Shown in pieces: positions 20,928 to 30,547 of a DNA stretch of 64,000 nt. This DNA comes from Xenorhabdus thuongxuanensis. GTDB taxonomy: Bacteria; Pseudomonadota; Gammaproteobacteria; Enterobacterales; Enterobacteriaceae. Each line of letters begins with the position of its first letter. Within the stretch, counting starts at the first letter, position 1. A program made the position numbers and the translations under genes. Under the pieces are notes generated by a model. It ran no database searches, had not been told where the DNA came from, and saw only the letters and a program-made list of their open reading frames with translations. The stretch lies in assembly GCF_001908095.1 (NCBI RefSeq), contig NZ_MKGR01000006.1, positions 1 through 64,000 of the forward strand, read 5' to 3'.

Positions 20928-20999
20928 TATTACTCCGATGCTGGCCTTTTCTCTAAGTTTGATGTTGACGCCAATCTAGGCGGAGTAATAGCGTTTTTT
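20928..20999 (+). terminator. Candidate attenuator between clpP and clpX
   Basis: TATTACTCCG and CGGAGTAATA form a perfect 10-bp inverted repeat 43 nt apart, and GCG plus six T follow. This would let part of the transcripts stop after clpP. The large loop makes it less certain than a compact hairpin. Confidence 0.4.
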
Positions 21000-21049
21000 C
21001 TGTTATGCCGGACAAACTGGGATAACAGTTCATAAAGTGAGGTTGACTG

Positions 21050-22321
21050 ATGACAGATAAGCGCAAAGACGGTTCAGGAAAGCTGCTGTATTGCTCTTTC
21101 TGCGGGAAAAGCCAACATGAAGTACGGAAATTAATAGCCGGCCCGTCAGTGTATATCTGCGATGAATGTGTCGATTTGTGTAACGATATCATTCGCGAAG
21201 AAATTAAAGAACTGGTACCACATCGTGAGCGGAGTGCATTGCCTACCCCTCATGAAATTCGACAACATCTGGATGATTATGTTATCGGCCAGGAAACAGC
21301 GAAAAAAGTGTTAGCAGTTGCGGTTTATAACCATTACAAGAGATTGCGTAATGGTGACTCCACTAACGGTGTGGAACTCGGCAAAAGTAATATTCTGTTG
21401 ATTGGCCCGACAGGTAGCGGTAAAACGTTGTTGGCAGAGACATTAGCTCGCTATTTAGACGTTCCGTTTACTATGGCTGACGCCACGACATTAACCGAAG
21501 CGGGTTATGTTGGGGAAGATGTAGAAAATATTATCCAAAAACTTCTGCAAAAATGTGACTACGATGTGCAGAAAGCACAACGTGGTATCGTGTATATTGA
21601 TGAAATAGATAAAATTTCCCGTAAGTCTGATAACCCATCAATTACTCGCGATGTATCGGGAGAAGGGGTCCAGCAGGCTCTGTTGAAACTGATTGAAGGT
21701 ACAATGGCAGCGGTTCCTCCTCAAGGTGGTCGTAAGCATCCACAGCAGGAATTCTTGCAAGTTGATACTTCCAAAATTCTGTTTATCTGTGGCGGGGCGT
21801 TTGCCGGCTTGGATAAAGTTGTCAGCCAGCGTTTGAATGTCAGTTCAGGTATTGGTTTTAGTGCTACAGTTAGGGGGGAATCAGAGAAAGCAACAGAAGG
21901 TGAATTGCTGTCTCAGGTTGAACCAGAAGATTTAATTAAATTTGGGTTAATTCCTGAATTCATTGGTCGTCTGCCAGTAGTGGCAACACTGACTGAACTT
22001 AATGAAGAAGCATTGATCCAGATCCTGCAGGAACCGAAAAATGCACTGACCAAACAGTATCAGGCCCTGTTTAACCTTGAGGGTGTTGAACTGGAGTTCA
22101 GAAAAGAAGCATTGACTGCCATAGCGAAAAAAGCAATGGCGCGTAAAACGGGTGCCCGTGGTCTTCGTTCAATTGTTGAGGGTGTTTTACTGGATACAAT
22201 GTACGATCTACCATCGATGGAACATGTAGAGAAAGTTGTTGTTGATGAAACTGTTGTTGAAGATAATTCCGCACCATTATTGATATATAGCAAGCCGGAT
22301 GCCCAAGTTTCTGGTGAGTGA
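21050..22321 (+). CDS. clpX: ATP-dependent Clp protease ATP-binding subunit
   Basis: AAA+ unfoldase that feeds substrates to ClpP. The N-terminal zinc-binding domain has Cys15, Cys18, Cys37 and Cys40. Then Walker A (GPTGSGKT, about 120-127), the pore-1 loop GYVGEDVEN, Walker B (IYIDEIDKI), and the IGF loop (SGIGFSATV) that docks on ClpP. 423 aa, normal length. Same order as in E. coli; its own promoter may lie in the 138-nt gap. Confidence 0.97.
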   Translation: MTDKRKDGSGKLLYCSFCGKSQHEVRKLIAGPSVYICDECVDLCNDIIREEIKELVPHRERSALPTPHEIRQHLDDYVIGQETAKKVLAVAVYNHYKRLRNGDSTNGVELGKSNILLIGPTGSGKTLLAETLARYLDVPFTMADATTLTEAGYVGEDVENIIQKLLQKCDYDVQKAQRGIVYIDEIDKISRKSDNPSITRDVSGEGVQQALLKLIEGTMAAVPPQGGRKHPQQEFLQVDTSKILFICGGAFAGLDKVVSQRLNVSSGIGFSATVRGESEKATEGELLSQVEPEDLIKFGLIPEFIGRLPVVATLTELNEEALIQILQEPKNALTKQYQALFNLEGVELEFRKEALTAIAKKAMARKTGARGLRSIVEGVLLDTMYDLPSMEHVEKVVVDETVVEDNSAPLLIYSKPDAQVSGE

Positions 22322-22372
22322 AGAAATGGGTAGGAAGTACCGATTAACAATACGCATTGCAAAAAACAAATG

Positions 22373-22403
22373 AAATGAGGGACTTTCCCTCATTTTGTTT
22401 TTT
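22373..22403 (+). terminator. Terminator of clpX
   Basis: A 10-bp perfect stem (AAATGAGGGA / TCCCTCATTT) with a 3-nt loop and the T-rich tail TGTTTTTT. Confidence 0.85.
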
Positions 22404-22417
22404 ACAGTCATAGGCTA

Positions 22418-22445
22418 TTGAATGTCAGATTCCTGTCCCCATATA
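22418..22445 (+). promoter_or_regulatory. Sigma-32 (heat-shock) promoter of lon
   Basis: TTGAATG, 12 bp, then CCCCATATA. As I recall the E. coli lon heat-shock promoter, both boxes and the spacing are identical. Transcription would start about 80 nt before the lon ATG. Confidence 0.75.
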
Positions 22446-22533
22446 TTTTATATTCTTTGAAGTGAAACTCGTGAAAACCGTGTTTCACGAGATTCCTATA
22501 AAACTGGCGAAAGCTAAACGAAGAGAGAGCTCT

Positions 22534-24888
22534 ATGAATCCTGAGCGTTCCGAACGCATAGAAATCCCTGTATTGCCTTTGCGCGATGTAGTGGTTTACC
22601 CACATATGGTGATCCCTCTGTTTGTTGGGCGTGAGAAGTCGATTCATTGCCTGGAAGCAGCAATGGAGCATGACAAACAAGTCATGTTGGTCGCGCAAAA
22701 AGAAGCATCCACTGATGAGCCTGGAGTCAATGATCTTTTCTCCGTAGGCACAGTGGCTTCTGTTTTACAGATGTTAAAGTTGCCAGATGGTACAGTAAAA
22801 GTTCTGGTTGAAGGCTTGCAGCGTGCTCGCATTACCACCTTGACGGATAATGGCGAGTATTTCTATGCACAAGTTGAACACCTTGAATCCCCTGACGTTG
22901 ATGAACGTGAGCAAGAAGTTCTGGTAAGAACAGTAATTAACCAGTTTGAAGGTTACGTCAAACTGAATAAAAAGATCCCACCAGAAGTACTGACATCGTT
23001 ACACAGTATTGAAGATGCGGCAAAACTGGCAGATACCATCGCTGCACATATGCCCTTGAAAATCAACGACAAGCAGACAGTTTTAGAAATGTCTAATGTT
23101 GTTGAGCGCATTGAATATCTAATAGCAATGATGGAATCAGAAATCGATCTGTTGCAGGTAGAAAAACGTATCCGTAATCGCGTTAAAAAACAGATGGAAA
23201 AAAGCCAGCGCGAGTACTACCTGAATGAGCAAATGAAAGCGATTCAGAAAGAATTGGGTGAGATGGATGATGCACCTGATGAATATGAGACGCTGAAACG
23301 CAAGATCGAAGACGCGAAAATGCCGAAAGAGGCACGCGAAAAAGCCGAAGCTGAATTGCAGAAATTAAAAATGATGTCTCCGATGTCGGCTGAAGCAACG
23401 GTTGTTCGTAGTTACATTGACTGGATGGTGCAAGTTCCTTGGGTTTCACGTAGCAAGGTAAAAAAAGATTTAGTAAAAGCTCAGGAAGTGCTGGATACAG
23501 ATCATTATGGTTTGGAGCGAGTCAAAGAACGTATTCTTGAATATCTTGCGGTACAGAGCCGCGTTAGCAAGCTTAAGGGGCCAATACTTTGTTTGGTAGG
23601 GCCTCCTGGTGTGGGCAAAACCTCATTGGGCCGTTCTATCGCACGTGCAACTGGGCGTAAATATGTGCGTATGGCATTGGGTGGCGTACGCGATGAAGCA
23701 GAGATCCGTGGTCATCGTCGAACCTATATTGGCTCCATGCCTGGCAAATTAATCCAGAAAATGTCCAAGGTAGGGGTTAAAAATCCACTGTTTTTGTTGG
23801 ATGAAATCGACAAAATGTCATCCGACATGCGTGGTGACCCAGCTTCAGCACTGTTAGAAGTGCTTGATCCTGAACAAAACGTAGCATTTAACGATCATTA
23901 CCTTGAAGTTGATTACGATCTCTCCGATGTCATGTTCGTGGCAACATCTAACTCCATGAATATTCCTGCTCCATTGCTGGATCGTATGGAGGTCATTCGC
24001 CTATCGGGCTATACCGAAGATGAAAAACTGAATATTGCCAAACGTCATCTGCTGCCAAAACAGATCGAGCGTAACGCACTGAAGAAAGAAGAATTAACTA
24101 TCGATGATGGTGCAATTATTGGCATTATCCGTTACTACACTCGTGAGGCTGGCGTTCGTAGTTTGGAGCGTGAAATCTCTAAATTGTGTCGTAAGGCGGT
24201 CAAAGCATTGTTGATGGATAAGAAACTTAAGCACATCGAAATTAATGCGGATAACTTGAAAGATTATCTGGGTGTACAGAAAGTGGATTATGGCCGTGCT
24301 GATACAGAAAATCGAGTTGGTCAGGTAACTGGTCTGGCGTGGACAGAAGTTGGTGGTGATTTGCTGACGATTGAAACAGCCAGTGTACCAGGTAAAGGTA
24401 AATTGACTTATACCGGTTCATTGGGTGAAGTGATGCAGGAATCCATCCAGGCGGCATTGACAGTTGTTCGTGCTCGTGCTGATAAGCTAGGTATCAGCTC
24501 TGATTTCCATGAGAAACGTGATATTCATGTTCATGTACCGGAAGGAGCGACCCCAAAAGATGGCCCAAGTGCGGGTATTGCAATGTGTACAGCGTTGGTT
24601 TCTTGTCTGACGGGTAATCCAGTTCGTGCTGACGTAGCCATGACAGGGGAAATTACTCTGCGGGGTTTAGTTCTGCCTATTGGTGGCCTGAAAGAGAAAC
24701 TGTTGGCAGCACATCGTGGGGGAATTAAAACGGTTTTGATCCCAGATGACAATAAACGAGATTTAGAAGAAATCCCACAGAATGTGATCCAAGATTTGGA
24801 GATCCATCCCGTTAAGCGTATAGAAGATGTTTTATCTATAGCTTTACAGGAACCCACATTTGGCGCAGAAGTAGTATCACTAAAATAG
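22534..24888 (+). CDS. lon: ATP-dependent Lon protease
   Basis: Homohexameric AAA+ serine protease that removes misfolded proteins and unstable regulators. Domains: N-terminal substrate domain, AAA+ with Walker A GPPGVGKTS, Walker B in FLLDEIDKMSSD, and the C-terminal Ser-Lys protease with the catalytic Ser in PKDGPSAGIAM and the Lys in LKEKLLAAHRGG. The frame is open 24 codons further upstream, but ATG 22534 (MNPERSERIEIPVLPLRD) follows AGAGAG and yields 784 aa, as in E. coli. Confidence 0.97.
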   Translation: MNPERSERIEIPVLPLRDVVVYPHMVIPLFVGREKSIHCLEAAMEHDKQVMLVAQKEASTDEPGVNDLFSVGTVASVLQMLKLPDGTVKVLVEGLQRARITTLTDNGEYFYAQVEHLESPDVDEREQEVLVRTVINQFEGYVKLNKKIPPEVLTSLHSIEDAAKLADTIAAHMPLKINDKQTVLEMSNVVERIEYLIAMMESEIDLLQVEKRIRNRVKKQMEKSQREYYLNEQMKAIQKELGEMDDAPDEYETLKRKIEDAKMPKEAREKAEAELQKLKMMSPMSAEATVVRSYIDWMVQVPWVSRSKVKKDLVKAQEVLDTDHYGLERVKERILEYLAVQSRVSKLKGPILCLVGPPGVGKTSLGRSIARATGRKYVRMALGGVRDEAEIRGHRRTYIGSMPGKLIQKMSKVGVKNPLFLLDEIDKMSSDMRGDPASALLEVLDPEQNVAFNDHYLEVDYDLSDVMFVATSNSMNIPAPLLDRMEVIRLSGYTEDEKLNIAKRHLLPKQIERNALKKEELTIDDGAIIGIIRYYTREAGVRSLEREISKLCRKAVKALLMDKKLKHIEINADNLKDYLGVQKVDYGRADTENRVGQVTGLAWTEVGGDLLTIETASVPGKGKLTYTGSLGEVMQESIQAALTVVRARADKLGISSDFHEKRDIHVHVPEGATPKDGPSAGIAMCTALVSCLTGNPVRADVAMTGEITLRGLVLPIGGLKEKLLAAHRGGIKTVLIPDDNKRDLEEIPQNVIQDLEIHPVKRIEDVLSIALQEPTFGAEVVSLK

Positions 24889-24930
24889 TACAAAAATAGT
24901 GAGCTAATTCAAGAATTGTGTATAAAATTC

Positions 24931-24968
24931 AGGTTGGTGAGCAAATTCAGGCTTGCCAGCCTTTTTTT
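24931..24968 (+). terminator. Terminator of lon
   Basis: A 12-bp stem with a few G-U pairs (AGGTTGGTGAGC / GCTTGCCAGCCT), followed by seven T. Confidence 0.8.
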
Positions 24969-25131
24969 GTGTCATTAAGTTAAACTAGTCTAATTATCTG
25001 ATTAAATTTTTTGCCGTTCCATGATTTCTTGCTAATACTGGAAAAGGATTGATATGACAGTAGAACTGTCGTGTTATCCGTTGTAAGTCGGTTTCCGTTA
25101 CGATAGTAATACTAAAATGGGGATGATAAGA

Positions 25132-25407
25132 GTGAATAAGTCACAACTGATCGACAAAATTGCTGCTGATGCCAATATTTCTAAGGCAGTAGCGGGACGT
25201 GTAGTAGATGCATTCATTTCTTCCGTATCTGGTGCATTGAAAAACGGTGATGATGTCGCTTTAGTGGGGTTCGGTACGTTTACTGTACGTGAACGTGCTG
25301 CGCGTACAGGACGCAACCCCCAGACAGGCAAGGAAATCAAGATCGCAGCAGCAAAAGTACCTGCTTTCCGAGCTGGAAAGGGTTTAAAAGACGCTGTTAA
25401 TGGCTAA
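25132..25407 (+). CDS. hupB: Nucleoid-associated protein HU-beta
   Basis: HU beta subunit, which binds and bends DNA without sequence preference as a dimer. The 91-aa frame contains the HU signature [22 protein letters not shown], and the DNA-binding beta-arm includes the RNPQTG tip. I place the start at the GTG (25132, first residues [10 protein letters not shown]), which aligns with HU-beta. An in-frame ATG five codons earlier would add MGMIR and overlaps the GGGGA that probably serves as ribosome-binding site. Confidence 0.95.
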   Translation: MNKSQLIDKIAADANISKAVAGRVVDAFISSVSGALKNGDDVALVGFGTFTVRERAARTGRNPQTGKEIKIAAAKVPAFRAGKGLKDAVNG

Positions 25408-25484
25408 TGAGCAGGAAACAGGCCTTGGTTTTTGTTATTGCAATAAACTTCAACTGACTGGGTCGTGTTGATAGGCTAGAATAT

Positions 25485-25515
25485 AAGCGCATCAATTGAT
25501 TGGTGCGCTTTTTTT
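25485..25515 (+). terminator. Terminator of hupB
   Basis: AAGCGCATCAA / TTGATTGGTGCGCTT hairpin followed by a run of T (the stem's last TT plus five more). About 78 nt past hupB. Confidence 0.8.
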
Positions 25516-25581
25516 CTCTTAGCGTTTGAATTGTCGTAATATGACAGTTTCTTTTTCACTAAAGCGGAGTTTTACGTCTTT

Positions 25582-27462
25582 ATGATGGACAACCTACGCA
25601 CGGCGGCAAACGGTCCTGTGCTCAAAATTGTGTTGGCTCTAATTATCCTGACTTTCTTGGTGACGGGTGTAACCGGTTACTTATCAAGCGAAAGTGGTAG
25701 TTATGCTGCCAAAGTGAATGGCCAAACCATTAGTCGTGCTCAGCTAGAGCAGGCATTTTTACAAGAAAAAAATGTTCAGCAGGAAAAGCTGGGAGATGAA
25801 TTCTCAACGTTGTTAAGCGATGAGCAGATGCTACAGCAGCTTCGTCGCCAATCATTGGAGAGACTTATCAATGCTACTTTGATTGAACAATATGCTCGTA
25901 AGCTGGGTTTATCGGCAAGCGATAATCAGGTTGTACAGGAGATACGTAATCTACCGTTTCTCCAGACTGACGGCCAATTTGATAACAACAAATATCAGGA
26001 GTACTTAAGCTGGCTTGCCCATTCAAACATCAGCCCTGATAGTTTTGCGGAACAGGTTCGTCAGGAACTGATTAATCGTCAATTAAAGCAAGTTGTTATA
26101 GGTGCGGAAATTGCATTACCACCAGAAATAAAACGGGAAGCGGCATTGCTTCTGCAAGAAAGGACAGTGCGTTTTGCGACTCTTGAATTGAAGTCAATTG
26201 AAGAGAAGCAAACAATTACCGATGAAGAGCTGAAAAAATACTATGACGCAAATAGTAAGCATTTCACTGTGCCGGAAAAAGTGAAAGTCAGTTATATCAA
26301 AATGGATGCAGCTAATGAATTGAAAGATGTCACTGTATCTGATGCTGATATTGAAAAATATTATAAAAACAACCTGGTAAAATATACTAAGCCTGAACAG
26401 AAGAAGTATAGCTTTATTCAACTGGATTCAGACTATGCCGCTAAATCGATTTTGGATGAGTTAAAGAAAGGGGCTGATTTTAGTCAATTAGCGTCAGAAA
26501 AATCGACTGATAAATTTTCTGCTCAAAAGGGTGGTGATTTGGGCTGGATGGAAGAAAGCTCTCTGCCTAATGAGCTCAAATCAGTGAATTTGACACAGAA
26601 AGGGCAACTTTCCGACGTAGTCAAATTATCTAATGGATATGCAATTTTCCGTTTAGATGATATTAAACCTCAGGAAGTCAAACTGTTGGCGGATGTGCGC
26701 CCGGAAATAGAAAAAATTGTTAAGCAAGAAAAAGCGGTTGATGCGTTCTATGTATTACAGAGAAAAGTGAGTGATGCTGCAGCGAATGATAATGAGTCTT
26801 TGGCAGCAGCAGAAAAAGCGGCGGGTTATCAAGCTGTGATCACTGACTGGTTTGATCGCGATCATGTTCCGACTGACATTAATTTCAACCAAGTTGTTCA
26901 GGCTATTTTCTCTGGCAATTTGATTGATGACAAAGGAGCGACAGGAATTAACTCTGATGTCATTTCGGTTGAAGGCGATAGAGCTTTTATTCTGCGTGTT
27001 GACGACGTTAAGCCTGAGACAGTCCAATCGCTTGAACAGGCTAAACCTGAAGTTACTGAATTGGTGAAACGCCAGAAAGCAGAAAAACAACTTCAGATTG
27101 AAAGTGAAAAACTACTGGCTGCTCTGAAAGAAGGCAAAGGTGAGCAAGCATTGAAAACCGCGGGAATTCAGTTCGAGCAACCTACCGTGATAAAACATCT
27201 GGCTCAAACCAATCAGGCTACCGATGTAGCGTTCACTTTACCTCACCCTAAAGAGGGTAAGCCTGTATATGGATTAGCACAAGATGAATTGGGTAACGTT
27301 GTGTTTATCCAATTAGATAAAGTTGTTCCGGGATCTGTTACAGATGATCTGCTCAAACAATATATAGTGGGTTATCAGTATCAGACAGGTAACATCATGC
27401 TGGAGTCACTAATAATGAATTTACGTGATGATGCGGATATTAAATTCGGTCAACTTGAATAA
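25582..27462 (+). CDS. ppiD: Periplasmic chaperone PpiD (parvulin family)
   Basis: Inner-membrane-anchored periplasmic chaperone near the Sec translocon. It has one N-terminal transmembrane helix (about 16-35), then SurA-like helices, a parvulin domain (about 265-355; GADFSQLASEKS, GGDLGWMEESSLP), a second degenerate parvulin-like part, and the NLRDDADIK tail. 626 aa against 623 in E. coli. The MMDNLRTAA start is conserved. It stands alone between hupB and ybaV. Confidence 0.95.
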   Translation: MMDNLRTAANGPVLKIVLALIILTFLVTGVTGYLSSESGSYAAKVNGQTISRAQLEQAFLQEKNVQQEKLGDEFSTLLSDEQMLQQLRRQSLERLINATLIEQYARKLGLSASDNQVVQEIRNLPFLQTDGQFDNNKYQEYLSWLAHSNISPDSFAEQVRQELINRQLKQVVIGAEIALPPEIKREAALLLQERTVRFATLELKSIEEKQTITDEELKKYYDANSKHFTVPEKVKVSYIKMDAANELKDVTVSDADIEKYYKNNLVKYTKPEQKKYSFIQLDSDYAAKSILDELKKGADFSQLASEKSTDKFSAQKGGDLGWMEESSLPNELKSVNLTQKGQLSDVVKLSNGYAIFRLDDIKPQEVKLLADVRPEIEKIVKQEKAVDAFYVLQRKVSDAAANDNESLAAAEKAAGYQAVITDWFDRDHVPTDINFNQVVQAIFSGNLIDDKGATGINSDVISVEGDRAFILRVDDVKPETVQSLEQAKPEVTELVKRQKAEKQLQIESEKLLAALKEGKGEQALKTAGIQFEQPTVIKHLAQTNQATDVAFTLPHPKEGKPVYGLAQDELGNVVFIQLDKVVPGSVTDDLLKQYIVGYQYQTGNIMLESLIMNLRDDADIKFGQLE

Positions 27463-27507
27463 AATTGCGAAGTTACTCGCATTTGTTTTTGCAAAATAGT
27501 AATTGAA

Positions 27508-27529
27508 AAAGGCCACTTTCGTGGCCTTT
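27508..27529 (+). terminator. Terminator hairpin of ppiD
   Basis: AAAGGCCAC-TTTC-GTGGCCTTT, 9-bp perfect stem, 45 nt past the stop. The U-run is short. A near-identical hairpin lies at 39326. Confidence 0.6.
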
Positions 27530-27625
27530 CGCATATCCAAGCCTTGCTTATTGCCCAAAAATATTGTTGTGGCAATCTTTCTTTCACCAACAAAACATGC
27601 ACCAATAAAACATGGAGAGATTTAC

Positions 27626-28009
27626 ATGAAATATTTAAGGATATTATTTAATTCACTTATGATGGCATTATGTATCAGCATACCGTTAACTCATGCAGCT
27701 ACTGTTGATGAATCTACTGATAAAATAGTGAGACAACCTGTTAAAACCACCGTTGAAGATAATAAGGTGAAAGAGGGAGGAGAGCAAGTTTCAGGCCAGC
27801 ATATACAGGGAAAGGGTATTGTTAATATTAATACAGCAAATTCTGAAGAGTTAGCGAAAGAACTCAATGGTATTGGAACTAAAAAAGCACAGGCGATTAT
27901 TGAGTATCGTGAAAAATATGGCCCTTTTACAGCAATAGAACAATTACAGGAAGTACAAGGTATTGGTCCGATTTTTATAGAGAAAAATCGAGATAAATTG
28001 ACTTACTAA
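27626..28009 (+). CDS. ybaV: ComEA-family helix-hairpin-helix protein YbaV
   Basis: A small exported protein: signal peptide about 1-24 (MKYLRILFNSLMMALCISIP..., cleavage near THA-ATV), a linker rich in charged residues, and a C-terminal double helix-hairpin-helix domain (VNINTANSEELAKELNGIGT; LQEVQGIGPIFIEKN) that in ComEA binds double-stranded DNA. The E. coli homologue has no proven role. The frame is open much further upstream, but ATG 27626 follows GGAGAG and starts the signal peptide. 127 aa. Confidence 0.88.
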   Translation: MKYLRILFNSLMMALCISIPLTHAATVDESTDKIVRQPVKTTVEDNKVKEGGEQVSGQHIQGKGIVNINTANSEELAKELNGIGTKKAQAIIEYREKYGPFTAIEQLQEVQGIGPIFIEKNRDKLTY

Positions 28010-28017
28010 GTGCTCAG

Positions 28018-28055
28018 GCCCTCTTGTGAATTGGCAGTCATTTAATCAAGAGGGC
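28018..28055. repeat. Inverted repeat after ybaV
   Basis: GCCCTCTTG / CAAGAGGGC, a 9-bp perfect stem around a 20-nt loop, 8 nt past the ybaV stop. It lacks a U-run, so termination is uncertain. Confidence 0.4.
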
Positions 28056-28158
28056 TGTGATATCGATCAAGAATAATTGATTGAACACTATTGTAATTAA
28101 ATTGTTTTGCTATTGTTATATTTTATCTGGTCGGATGAGTATAAGGAAAAAAATAGCA

Positions 28159-28566
28159 ATGAGCACGATTATCAAAGTCAGGGGTTACCATGTTGATTTT
28201 TTTCAGCATGTGAACAATGCTCGTTATTTGGAATTTATGGAAGCTGCTCGCTGGGATCTACTTACTGAAGATGACACTCTGCAATGGTTAAATCGTAGAA
28301 ATATTGGTTTTGTTGTGGTGAATATCAATATTAATTATCGTCATCCAGCAGTGATCACGGATGAGCTGGAAGTGAAATCCTCAATGCGAGAGTTACGTAA
28401 CAAAAGTAGTACATTCTTTCAGGAAATTATACGCCGGAGTGATAATCAAATTATTACAGATGCTTTAACTACATTTGCTTGTATTGATTTGAAAACGCAA
28501 AAAGCATTAGTTTTAGAAGGTGAATTAAGAGAAAGGATGGAAGCATATAAAAACAATGCCGAATAA
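28159..28566 (+). CDS. fadM: Long-chain acyl-CoA thioesterase FadM (YbaW)
   Basis: Hotdog-fold thioesterase; E. coli FadM hydrolyses unusual long-chain acyl-CoAs during beta-oxidation. The 4HBT signature VDFFQHVNNARYLEFMEAARWD carries the conserved Asp/Gln-His-Asn-Asn group. Further conservation is at VVVNININYRHPA and ACIDLKTQKALVLEGELRE. Start chosen at ATG 28159 (MSTIIKVRGYH), with AAGGA 12 nt upstream. 135 aa against 132 in E. coli. Convergent with queC. Confidence 0.93.
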   Translation: MSTIIKVRGYHVDFFQHVNNARYLEFMEAARWDLLTEDDTLQWLNRRNIGFVVVNININYRHPAVITDELEVKSSMRELRNKSSTFFQEIIRRSDNQIITDALTTFACIDLKTQKALVLEGELRERMEAYKNNAE

Positions 28567-28588
28567 CTATTAAGATAAAAATGTTGAA

Positions 28589-28611
28589 TGAGAGGCTCGT
28601 GGAACCTCTCA
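28589..28611. terminator. Short hairpin between convergent fadM and queC
   Basis: TGAGAGG / CCTCTCA, a 7-bp stem with a 9-nt loop, midway between the two stop codons; weak U-run. Confidence 0.4.
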
Positions 28612-28641
28612 CGGATTATATTACTGAGATAAAAATTTTGA

Positions 28642-29340
28642 CTAACTGAGATGTGTTTTGGATTTCATATCTAGCATTGTGGCTTGGGTATTGCTTAAAT
28701 AATGATTTAATCCTTTAGCCCTGAGGTGGCAGGCAGCGCATTCACCACATCCATCGCCCTGAATCCCGTTATAGCACGTAAGGGTTCTATTGCGAACAAA
28801 ATCCAATTTTTGATAATAATCTGCCAATGCCCAAGTTTCTGCCTTGTTTAACCACATTAGAGGAGTTTCGAAACGAATATCACGAGCGATACCAAGGCTT
28901 ACTGCTTTATTGAGAGCCTTAACAAATTCATCACGGCAATCTGGGTAACCCGAGAAATCTGTTTCACAAACGCCAGTAATAACGACTTCAGCTTCAACCT
29001 GATAAGCATAAATTGCCGCCAGAGTTAGAAATAATATATTACGGCCAGGCACAAAAGTACTTGGGAGGCCGCTTTTTTCACTTTCACTGAAATCGGGTAC
29101 AGGAATATTGTCTCTAGTCAGGCTACTGATTGCGAGCTCGTTCAATAAAGTAACATCAAGTACTTTGTGGGCAGTAGCTCCCAATTCTTTGCTTATACGA
29201 CAAGCTACGTCAATTTCAGCACGATGACGCTGTCCATAATCAAAGGTGACACAGTGGACTTCATCATATTGGTGGAGTGCTTGAATTAAACAAGTGCTGG
29301 AATCCTGTCCACCACTGAATACAACAACGGCTCGTTTCAT
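28642..29340 (-). CDS. queC: 7-cyano-7-deazaguanine (preQ0) synthase
   Basis: ATP-dependent conversion of 7-carboxy-7-deazaguanine to preQ0 in queuosine biosynthesis. The PP-loop is [11 protein letters not shown] (residues 8-18). The zinc site is built of Cys189, Cys198, Cys201 and Cys204 near the C-terminus ([17 protein letters not shown]). 232 aa, the expected length. 32 nt downstream of the PLP-enzyme gene on the same strand, so it may be partly cotranscribed with it. Confidence 0.96.
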   Translation of the reverse strand: MKRAVVVFSGGQDSSTCLIQALHQYDEVHCVTFDYGQRHRAEIDVACRISKELGATAHKVLDVTLLNELAISSLTRDNIPVPDFSESEKSGLPSTFVPGRNILFLTLAAIYAYQVEAEVVITGVCETDFSGYPDCRDEFVKALNKAVSLGIARDIRFETPLMWLNKAETWALADYYQKLDFVRNRTLTCYNGIQGDGCGECAACHLRAKGLNHYLSNTQATMLDMKSKTHLS

Positions 29341-29372
29341 GATACCTACCTCTGTAAATTGAAGGAGATATG

Positions 29373-30425
29373 TTACTCATAACCGTTTAACTTGGGTAGT
29401 TGTGTTAGATACTGTGTGATATCACCAATATTATTGTGAACCCACTCTGGGTTGTAATAAGTATCAAGGTAGCGTTCTCCACTATCACAGAGTAATGTCA
29501 CAATTGCCCCTTGTTGGTTGTTATCGTGCATTTGTTTGGCGAGTTGTAAAGCTCCCCAGACGTTAGTTCCTGTTGATGCCCCTGTTTTTCTGCCAATTAA
29601 TTTTTCCAGCCAATAAATGGTTGCAATTGTGGCAGGATCGGGAACTTGGATCATGTCATCGATAACCGTAGGAATAAAAGAAGGCTCTGCGCGTGGGCGG
29701 CCAATTCCTTCTATTTTGCTGCCAGTACTTCCGCAAAGATCATGGCGGTTTTGATGGTAGCAATCGTAGAAGACGGAGTTCTCTGGATCGACAACAATGA
29801 GTTTAGTGTTATATCCCTGATAGCGAATATAACGACCAAATGTCGCAGATGTGCCACCCGTTCCTGCACTCATAACGATGTAAGTTGGTTCAGGAAAAGG
29901 TTCTAGTTGCATCTGGCGGAAAATACTTTCTGCAATATTATTGTTTCCTCGCCAGTCAGTCGCTCGCTCGGCATAGGTAAACTGATCCATGTAATGGCCA
30001 TTAAGCTCTTTTGCCAGGCGCTCTGATTCTTGATAAATCAAGGCGGAATGCTCTACAAAATGGCATTTACCGCCATAGAATTCGATCTCTTGAATTTTGC
30101 GTTTAGCAGTACAGGAAGGCATAACTGCAATAAATGGTAAACCAAGTAAGCGGGCAAAATAAGCTTCCGAAACAGCAGTACTTCCAGATGAAGCTTCAAT
30201 AATAGGCGTTCCTTCTTGGATCCAACCATTAGTAAGAGCATAAAGGAATAGGGAACGAGCAAGCCGATGTTTGAGGCTACCAGTGGGATGAGTGCTCTCG
30301 TCTTTGAGATAGAGATGAATACCCGGAAATATTGGGGGATTAAGACGAATGAGATGTGTATCAGCGCTGCGTTGATAATCAGCTTGGATAGCTTTTATGG
30401 CATTTGTAGCCCATAAAGACGACAT
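29373..30425 (-). CDS. PLP-dependent cysteine synthase-family protein, probable cysteine desulfhydrase (CcdA-like)
   Basis: A fold-type II PLP enzyme of the CysK/CBS superfamily. The Schiff-base Lys is Lys52 in [10 protein letters not shown], followed by EASSGSTA (PLP/substrate loop), the phosphate-binding [10 protein letters not shown], and [11 protein letters not shown] at the C-terminus. At 350 aa it is longer than CysK and lacks a CBS domain. It is divergent from a Lrp-type regulator; this gene pair matches the ccdR-ccdA locus described in Pantoea ananatis, where CcdA is a cysteine-inducible cysteine desulfhydrase. Function here is by that analogy. E. coli has no homologue at this place. 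Confidence 0.7.
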   Translation of the reverse strand: MSSLWATNAIKAIQADYQRSADTHLIRLNPPIFPGIHLYLKDESTHPTGSLKHRLARSLFLYALTNGWIQEGTPIIEASSGSTAVSEAYFARLLGLPFIAVMPSCTAKRKIQEIEFYGGKCHFVEHSALIYQESERLAKELNGHYMDQFTYAERATDWRGNNNIAESIFRQMQLEPFPEPTYIVMSAGTGGTSATFGRYIRYQGYNTKLIVVDPENSVFYDCYHQNRHDLCGSTGSKIEGIGRPRAEPSFIPTVIDDMIQVPDPATIATIYWLEKLIGRKTGASTGTNVWGALQLAKQMHDNNQQGAIVTLLCDSGERYLDTYYNPEWVHNNIGDITQYLTQLPKLNGYE

Positions 30426-30523
30426 AAATTGACCCTAAATAATAATACCGTAGTGGTATATAGATTACCCTTACATTTGGAGAAATAGATTGTTATTTTT
30501 CTGAAAAAATCCGTTATATTTGG

Positions 30524-30533
30524 GAAATATTTC
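30524..30533. promoter_or_regulatory. Possible DecR/CcdR operator
   Basis: GAAATATTTC, a perfect 10-bp AT-rich palindrome, sits 14 nt before the regulator start in the 122-bp divergent space. Lrp-family proteins bind AT-rich palindromes and autoregulate; the assignment is a guess from position. Confidence 0.25.
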
Positions 30534-30547
30534 TATAGGATTTAGAT

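Noticed and set aside
22462-22533. N-terminal extension of lon (24 codons)
   Set aside because: It lies in the leader just after the sigma-32 promoter; ATG 22534 gives the exact family length.
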